From positions 1 to 10,007 of the forward strand of contig JAKITH010000027.1 of NCBI GenBank assembly GCA_021648185.1: a stretch of DNA of 10,007 bases. The letters are read 5' to 3'. Shown here in pieces: positions 6,748-10,007 of the stretch (positions are counted from its first letter, which is position 1; each line of letters begins with the position of its first letter). The notes beneath the pieces were generated by a model that was not told where the DNA came from, did not search any database, and saw nothing but the letters and a program-made list of their open reading frames with translations. The position numbers and the translations under genes were made by a program. The DNA comes from Thiomicrorhabdus sp. GTDB lineage: Bacteria > Pseudomonadota > Gammaproteobacteria > Thiomicrospirales > Thiomicrospiraceae.

Positions 6748-8076
6748 GTGGGCTTTGCTCGTAAATTTTTATCGGCGGATGGATTGTTGTCCTCCGTTCG
6801 GCGGTGTTTGAACCGTGAAACATTTAAATCTTGCCAGTCGCCTTATCGCTGGGATGATTGCATCATGTCCGGACTGGCTGTTTTTGGCTTTAAATTTCCC
6901 TCGCTGTTGCAGTTTGAAATAAGCGTGAATGAAGAGCCCTTGATTTCCCGCAACCTGCGAACACTTTACGGTGTAAAAAAAGCCCCGAGCGACACCTGCA
7001 TGAGAGAACGTCTGGATCAAATTGACCCGAGACAATTAAGGCGGCCTTTCAAACAAATATTTTCACACCTTCAGCGCGGTAAGGCACTGGAACAATACCG
7101 CTATCTGAGTGGCCACTATATTTTGTCCATTGATGGTACCGGCCAGTTTAGTTCTGAAAAAGTACACTGTGAACAATGTTGCAGCAAAAAACATCACAAT
7201 GGAAAAACAAGCTATTACCATCACATGTTGGGAGCTGCAATTGTTCATCCTGAACACAAGGTTGTTATTCCGCTGGCACCCGAACCGATTGTTAAAGGGG
7301 ATGGAGAGAATAAAAATGATTGTGAGCGCAATGCCGCAAAACGACTGTTGAGTGATTTTCGTCGTGAGCACCCACATTTAAAAACCTTGGTGGTCGAAGA
7401 CGGGCTTGGCTCAAACTTTCCGCACCTGTCGTTGCTGGATTCACTCAATATTGCTTACATTATAGGAGCAAAGCCTGGCGACCATAAATTCATGTTTGAA
7501 TGGATGAAAGGTCAAGAACCAGAGACTCATACGCAACAAGATGCCGACGGAACGCAACATGAGTTTCGCTATTATCATGATGCTCCACTTAATCAATCAA
7601 ATGAGAATTACTGTGTTAACGTGCTTGATTATACGCAAACGAATAAAAAGGGCAAAAAACAGCACTTCACCTGGAGCCTGCCCTCGACTTGATCGGGGGT
7701 CACCCGATTAGGGATTAACACAAGCAACGTATACGACATCATGCGTGCTGGACGGGCACGGTGGCGCATCGAAAATGAGACCTTCAACACGCTTAAAAAC
7801 CAGGGTTACAACTATGGTCACGGCAAAGAGAATTTATGTTCTGTGATGACCATGCTCATGATGCTCGCCTTTTTAATTGATCAAGTTCAGCAGCTTTGTA
7901 GCGCCGCGTACCAAAAAGCACGCCAGCATGTCGGTGCATTTAACGTGCTGTTTGAACGAATTCGAGCTTTGATTCACCATGGTGTATTTGTAAATTGGGA
8001 AACACTGTATACCTATATCGCAAGTCCAGAGCAACGAGCCCCGCCTACCCAAGACTGGGTGTTTCAATTGAAGTAA
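6748..8076 (+). pseudogene. IS4-like DDE transposase with an in-frame TGA
   Basis: Translation begins at GTG 6748 with AAAGGTG 8 nt upstream. Catalytic positions can be proposed: Asp129 in ILSIDGTGQ, Asp218 in VVEDGLGSN, and the Glu of RWRIENETFNTLK after the break. A Cys/His cluster at residues 140-150 (HCEQCCSKKHH) could bind metal. The frame stops at TGA 7690-7692 but continues in the same frame to TAA 8074-8076. Removing 7675-7698 (24 nt) would rejoin FTW to VTRLGINTSNVYDIMRAG, which reads as a normal, uninterrupted transposase of about 434 aa. The rest is undamaged, so this is a recent lesion, or a stop that is read through. The family is IS4-related by its DDE layout; the exact IS group is not certain. 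Confidence 0.8.
7675..7708 (+). repeat. 24-nt palindromic insertion and overlapping inverted repeats
   Basis: The extra 24 nt (7675-7698) contain CCCTCGA at 7681-7687 pairing with TCGGGGG at 7693-7699 (7 bp, one G-T) around a 5-nt loop holding the TGA. A second, exclusive hairpin pairs ATCGGG 7692-7697 with CCCGAT 7703-7708. The CCC-TCGACTTGATC-GGGG core resembles dispersed small palindromic repeats of proteobacteria. Confidence 0.5.
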
Positions 8077-8078
8077 GC

Positions 8079-8107
8079 CCTTCCAGAAGGGAGGCTGTTT
8101 TGTGCCT
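8079..8107 (+). terminator. weak hairpin after the IS4-like transposase
   Basis: CCCTT-CCAG-AAGGG at 8080-8093 gives a 5-bp stem, followed after AGGCTG by TTTTGTG. Position just after TAA 8076 fits a terminator, but stem and T run are both short. Confidence 0.35.
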
Positions 8108-8169
8108 GTTAGGTTGATTTTGAATGAAAACTACCTGAAACCGCTCGCCTGAAGAATAAGAATGTGGAT

Positions 8170-8224
8170 GAATCAAGCAGTCCATCGCTGATTCTTCACT
8201 TCTTTAAGCCAATATTCTCATTGG
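8170..8224 (+). promoter_or_regulatory. two inverted repeats upstream of the persulfide dioxygenase promoter
   Basis: GAATCA-A-GC at 8170-8178 pairs with GCTGATTC at 8187-8194 (8 bp, one bulged A), and CCAAT 8209-8213 pairs with ATTGG 8220-8224. They lie 36-90 nt before the -35 box and could be regulator sites, or simply debris of the IS end. Confidence 0.3.
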
Positions 8225-8259
8225 ATGAGTTTGGCGGGAATTACTGGCAAAGACTGCAT

Positions 8260-8287
8260 TTGTCATACTTGTGTCATGACCTATAAT
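8260..8287 (+). promoter_or_regulatory. sigma70-type promoter of the persulfide dioxygenase gene
   Basis: TTGTCA (8260-8265), 16-nt spacer, perfect TATAAT (8282-8287). Transcription from about 8294 leaves a short leader to ATG 8321 and excludes translation from the upstream in-frame ATG at 8225. Confidence 0.65.
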
Positions 8288-8320
8288 CAAACCCGTAAAC
8301 TTAATGAGGGACTTGGTAAA

Positions 8321-9367
8321 ATGGCATTAAATATTGCTAAACCCAGCTTGGTATTGCGACAGTTAATTGATCGGGATACTTGGACATATACATATTTACT
8401 GCTTGATCCCGTCTCTTTGCAGGGGGTCTTGATTGACCCTGTACAGGAGCAGCTGGAACGTGATTTATCTTTGATAAAGGAACTGGGTGTCGAGTTGCTT
8501 TATGTGCTGGAAACTCATGTGCATGCAGATCATATCACTGCAGCAGGACAGATCCGGCAAAAAACTGGGGCAAAAATTGTTTACAGCGAAGCGGCAGAGA
8601 TTAAAGCCATCAACATTGCCATCAAGGATGCTGAAACATTAACATTTGGTCATTACACAATGATGGCGTTGGCAACGCCTGGACATACCAATGGTTGTGT
8701 CAGCTACCTAGTGGATAACATGCTGTTTAGTGGTGATTCATTATTGATTCATGGCTGCGGGCGGACGGACTTTCAGCAAGGCAGTGCCGAGCAGTTATAC
8801 GACAGCATCACCCAAAAACTATTTACGTTACCCGGCGAGACGTTGGTTTATCCTGGCCATGATTACAGCGGCAGAACCAGCTCAACCATTGCCGAGGAGA
8901 AACGATGGAACCACCGGTTAGGTGGTGGCAAAAGCAAGCAAGCATTTATTCAGATTATGAATAATCTTAATCTTGATCTACCAAAGAAAATAAACGAAGC
9001 CGTACCTGCAAATCTGGAAACGGGGATCAGCTTTAATCCCAAGCGTTATCTACATGAAGAGTTTTCCATGCTGGATTTGCATAACGCCTGGAAAAAATGC
9101 CATGGTGACGACTTAATTGTTGATACTCGCTCAGCCACTGAGTTTGCATCAGGGCACGTTCCAGGCGCAAAAAACATCGCCTTTGGTGATGAAGGGATGC
9201 ATGCCGAAGAACTTAAACGACATAAGACCGTTTATTTATATTGCCGCTCGGGACGGCGCGCCCAGACAGCCTTTACCAATCTATCGATTATGGGGCTTAA
9301 CAATCTAGTGTGCGTAGGGCACTCAGGTATGCCTGAGTGGATAAATGCTGGTTACCCCGGTGAATAA
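8321..9367 (+). CDS. persulfide dioxygenase-rhodanese fusion (ETHE1/PRF-like)
   Basis: The N-terminal metallo-beta-lactamase domain (about 8-215) belongs to the ETHE1 persulfide dioxygenase type. It has HVHADH at 66-71, PGHTNG with His122, GDSLLIHGCGRTDFQ with Asp139, and YPGHDY with His180. By homology His66, His122 and Asp139 hold the single Fe(II) that oxidises glutathione persulfide to sulfite. The C-terminal rhodanese domain (about 248-348) has the active-site loop CRSGRRAQ with Cys308, which moves sulfane sulfur between glutathione and thiosulfate. The 348-aa length matches known PRF fusions. It is cytoplasmic, serving sulfide detoxification or sulfur oxidation. The frame is open back to ATG 8225, but GAGGG 10 nt before ATG 8321, a promoter at 8260-8287 and lack of conserved sequence in the extension favour 8321. 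A single 220-nt gap separates it from the TRAP gene. Rhodanese specificity is inference. Confidence 0.9.
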   Translation: MALNIAKPSLVLRQLIDRDTWTYTYLLLDPVSLQGVLIDPVQEQLERDLSLIKELGVELLYVLETHVHADHITAAGQIRQKTGAKIVYSEAAEIKAINIAIKDAETLTFGHYTMMALATPGHTNGCVSYLVDNMLFSGDSLLIHGCGRTDFQQGSAEQLYDSITQKLFTLPGETLVYPGHDYSGRTSSTIAEEKRWNHRLGGGKSKQAFIQIMNNLNLDLPKKINEAVPANLETGISFNPKRYLHEEFSMLDLHNAWKKCHGDDLIVDTRSATEFASGHVPGAKNIAFGDEGMHAEELKRHKTVYLYCRSGRRAQTAFTNLSIMGLNNLVCVGHSGMPEWINAGYPGE

Positions 9368-9457
9368 GCAGATCAACCAGGCCTGCCGAGATGCAGCAGG
9401 GCCACTTCCCACGAGACGACGTTACATTTCGCTATTTTTTGGCAGCGCCAATAAAAG

Positions 9458-9480
9458 GTTGACTAAAATCTTTTATCAAC
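9458..9480 (+). repeat. AT-rich inverted repeat between the dioxygenase and TRAP genes
   Basis: GTTGA-C-TAAA pairs with TTTATCAAC (9 bp, one bulged C) around ATCT. It lies 107 nt before the TRAP start codon and has no T run, so an operator is as likely as a terminator. Confidence 0.3.
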
Positions 9481-9587
9481 ACAACTTCATTCGATCTAAT
9501 TTGCACCAGCCAAGCTGGCTAAGCTACCATCGCAACTCAGGAATGGAAATCATACAATATTGACATAACAAAAATAGGGCTACCACC

Positions 9588-10007
9588 ATGAAACGTCGTG
9601 ACTTTATTAAAAAGGCCGCAGGAGGCGCGTTACTCGCGGCTGGCGCAAGCACTGCTGCACCGGCTATTGCTGCACGTAAACGCTTCAATTGGAAACTGGT
9701 CACCACCTGGCCACCTAATTTCCCTATCTTTCAAGAGGGTGTAGAACAGTTTGCCAAAGATGTTGAAGTGATGAGCGACCGTCGCTTACGCATTAGCGTC
9801 TTTGCTGGTGGCGAATTGGTTCCTGCCCTGCAAAGTTTTGATGCCGTTTCACAAGGCACCGTGCAAATGGGCCACGGCGCAGCATATTACTGGGCAGGCA
9901 AGATACCCGCGGCACAGTTTTTTACTGCCGTACCATTTGTCATGACTGCCCAAGGTATGCACGCCTGGTTATCCAAAGGTGGTGGCCTCAATCTTTGGCG
10001 TGATATC
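9588..10007 (+). CDS. dctP: TRAP transporter solute-binding protein, DctP/TakP type, N-terminal part
   Basis: The first 140 residues are present; the rest runs off the right edge. A Tat signal, RRDFIKKAAGGALLAAGAS, ends near AIAA (residues 27-30), so the protein folds in the cytoplasm and is exported to the periplasm. The mature start WKLVTTWPPNFPIF and the block GELVPALQSFDAVSQGTVQMGHGAAYYW are typical of the TakP branch of DctP family proteins, which bind 2-oxo acids or related carboxylates and hand them to DctQ/DctM membrane partners. Those partner genes are expected downstream, outside the window. GGG at 9577-9579 is a modest ribosome binding site 8 nt before ATG 9588. The actual ligand cannot be told because the binding residues, including the conserved Arg, lie mostly beyond the edge. 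The dctP symbol marks the family only. Confidence 0.88.
   Translation, partial: MKRRDFIKKAAGGALLAAGASTAAPAIAARKRFNWKLVTTWPPNFPIFQEGVEQFAKDVEVMSDRRLRISVFAGGELVPALQSFDAVSQGTVQMGHGAAYYWAGKIPAAQFFTAVPFVMTAQGMHAWLSKGGGLNLWRDI

Larger units (their letters stand above)
6682..8137 (+). mobile_element. IS4-like insertion sequence, ends tentative
   Basis: The transposase gene spans 6748-8076. Possible diverged terminal repeats are CAGGTGCATTCAGAAT at 6682-6697 and, read on the minus strand from 8137 to 8117, CAGGTAGTTTTCATTCAAAAT, which share CAGGT and ATTCA-AAT with a 6-nt indel. A 1456-bp element is a normal size for this type. No target duplication was found, so the ends remain a guess. TTCAGA (6690-6695), 17 nt, TATAGC (6713-6718) could be its weak promoter. 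Confidence 0.4.

Noticed and set aside
8225..8320. N-terminal extension of the persulfide dioxygenase from ATG 8225
   Set aside because: A strong -10/-35 lies within it, it has no recognisable family sequence, and ATG 8321 has a proper ribosome binding site.
9345..9587. short frames and GGCCTGC/GCAGGGCC pairing after the dioxygenase
   Set aside because: Frames lack ribosome binding sites and family sequence; the stem is 5 bp with no adjacent T run.
1..10007. CRISPR arrays, tRNA or rRNA genes
   Set aside because: No regularly spaced repeats, cloverleaf or rRNA-like sequence was seen on either strand.

Overview
The window looks like part of a gammaproteobacterial chromosome. The protein families point there: an HsbA/HsbR-type partner-switching cassette as in Pseudomonas, a persulfide dioxygenase-rhodanese fusion, and a DctP/TakP-type TRAP binding protein. 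Genus cannot be assigned; a sulfur- or methane-oxidising relative is possible but is only a guess. Base composition is moderate in the housekeeping genes and clearly AT-richer in the middle.

Positions 1-3579, all minus strand: a partial P-loop NTPase gene running off the left edge, a small stand-alone WGR-domain gene, then a three-gene signalling operon transcribed as STAS anti-sigma-factor antagonist (HsbA-like), then REC-PP2C phosphatase-HATPase (HsbR-like), then REC-HPt. In P. aeruginosa the comparable HptB is a free HPt module; here the HPt domain is fused behind its own receiver. Together they hold a phosphorelay input and a Ser-phosphorylation output.

Positions about 3780-8140 form a mobile-element graveyard on the plus strand. 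It holds an ISKra4-family transposase with an internal deletion, stop and frameshift, preceded by a long inverted repeat covering its ribosome binding site. Next come a pair of GGGACATT boxes, an AT-rich gene for a secreted protein of unknown function (385 aa, own promoter, otherwise intact), a collapsed IS200-like/RAYT transposase remnant (only both ends left), and an IS4-like DDE transposase broken by what looks like a 24-nt palindromic insertion carrying an in-frame TGA.

Positions 8260-10007, plus strand, return to ordinary genes: a persulfide dioxygenase-rhodanese fusion with a good sigma70-type promoter that fixes its start at 8321, then a Tat-exported TRAP solute-binding protein cut by the right edge.

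The best candidates for something undescribed are the secreted protein lodged among transposon remnants, the REC-HPt variant of the Hsb switch, and the palindrome inside the IS4-like transposase.
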